5,324 bases of DNA from an uncultured Sphingomonas sp. (GTDB lineage Bacteria > Pseudomonadota > Alphaproteobacteria > Sphingomonadales > Sphingomonadaceae), in the NCBI GenBank assembly GCA_934555855.1, contig CAKTFL010000177.1, positions 1 to 5,324 of the forward strand, read 5' to 3'. Shown here piece after piece: positions 4,851-5,324 of this stretch. Under the pieces are notes generated by a model. The model did not search any database and was not told the DNA's origin. It was given only the letters and a program-made list of their open reading frames with translations. The stretch's first letter is position 1, and each line of letters begins with the position of its first letter. The position numbers were made by a program, and so were the translations under genes.

Positions 4851-5324
4851 TTACACGTCCATCTGCCTCACCGCCCGGTTCCAGTCGGAAATGTTGCGGC
4901 GCGCCTCCTGGACGAAGGCGGAGCGCCTGACCAAGCCCATGAAGAATTCGGCGATCCACTTGCCCGGCTGGCGCAGGGGGCGCTCGAACTGGATCAGCAG
5001 GACGACACGGGTTCCCGTCGTCTCGTTCCACACCTCATGCCGATAGGTGTCGTCGAACACCAGCGTCTCGCCCTCCGCCCAGCGGACGATGCGATCGTCC
5101 ACCCGCATCCGCACGTCACCGTCGCGCGGAACGATCAGGCCGAGGTGGCAGGTGATGAGTCCCTTGGTCACGCCGCGATGGTCGGGAATATGGGTGCCGG
5201 GGGCAAGGGTGGAGAAGAGCGCGCTGTTCAGCCCGGGGATCCGCTCCACTATTGACGTGGTCACCGGGCAACGGTCGGCATTCTCGTTTATACGATAGCC
5301 ATAGCCCCACAGGAAGAACGAGCG
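4851..5324 (-). CDS. aspartyl/asparaginyl beta-hydroxylase-family dioxygenase (LpxO-like), 5' end missing
   Basis: The frame is open from the window edge to a TAA at 4851-4853, giving 157 visible residues; the start lies beyond 5324. This is an Fe(II)/2-oxoglutarate oxygenase domain of the AspH/LpxO family. Visible elements are 'FFLWGYGY' (3-10), 'TLAPGTHIPDHRG' with the probable iron ligand His49, 'CHLGLIVP', and the 'GETLVFDDTYRHEVWN' strand with the second ligand His96. Arg106, ten residues later in 'GTRVVLLIQFERP', is in the position that binds 2-oxoglutarate. The family uses two histidines without the usual carboxylate. Bacterial members hydroxylate fatty acyl chains (LpxO) or protein side chains, and the substrate here is not evident. 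A C-terminal hydrophobic helix, 'KWIAEFFMGLVRRSAFV', suggests membrane contact. A GTG at 5264 is internal and not the start. Confidence 0.87.
   Translation of the reverse strand, partial: RSFFLWGYGYRINENADRCPVTTSIVERIPGLNSALFSTLAPGTHIPDHRGVTKGLITCHLGLIVPRDGDVRMRVDDRIVRWAEGETLVFDDTYRHEVWNETTGTRVVLLIQFERPLRQPGKWIAEFFMGLVRRSAFVQEARRNISDWNRAVRQMDV

Noticed and set aside
4351..5046. Plus-strand open frame of 231 codons opposite nfu and the hydroxylase
   Set aside because: It is Ser/Arg-rich and antisense to two conserved proteins, so it is a composition artefact.
5262..5264. GTG at 5264 as start of the hydroxylase gene
   Set aside because: Family-like sequence ('FFLWGYGY') continues in frame upstream to the window edge, so the gene is truncated by the window and not started here.

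Overview
The window looks like chromosomal DNA from a GC-rich alphaproteobacterium, most likely a sphingomonad (Sphingomonas or a close relative). I base this on recalled similarity of the proteins: a Fur of the alphaproteobacterial type without the CxxC zinc site, a MucR/Ros-type regulator, a two-domain Nfu protein that starts like mitochondrial and alphaproteobacterial homologues, and the linkage tsaB-rimI-fur-plsC. No database search was possible.

Layout. Almost everything is read from the minus strand. From right to left it runs: the C-terminal part of an aspartyl/asparaginyl beta-hydroxylase-family enzyme (4851-5324, cut by the window edge); an Nfu iron-sulfur scaffold (4200-4772); a RutE/HadB-like nitroreductase (3610-4200); tsaB (2958-3602) and rimI (2467-2958); a MucR-like regulator (1917-2381); fur (1426-1848); a PlsC-type acyltransferase (660-1397); and a small predicted lipoprotein (215-601). 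The lipoprotein gene meets, tail to tail with a 26-base overlap, the 3' end of a plus-strand gene. That gene (1-240) probably encodes the LysM-like C-terminus of an M48 metalloprotease.

How the genes fit together. nfu, the nitroreductase, tsaB and rimI are packed as a coupled run: a 1-base TGATG overlap, a 7-base gap, then another 1-base TGATG overlap. This joins Fe-S delivery, a flavin reductase, t6A tRNA modification and ribosomal-protein acetylation on one likely transcript. mucR and fur are preceded by gaps of 85 and 68 bases, and each gap holds a candidate control element: an AT tract before mucR, and a Fur-box-like inverted repeat before fur. plsC follows fur by 28 bases and probably shares its message.

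Overall this is a compact housekeeping region with no sign of a mobile element, CRISPR array, RNA gene or defence island. The points most worth a second look are the candidate operator in front of fur, the degenerate zinc finger in the MucR protein, the uncharacterised lipoprotein, and the hydroxylase, whose substrate would be unusual if the host makes sphingolipids instead of lipid A.
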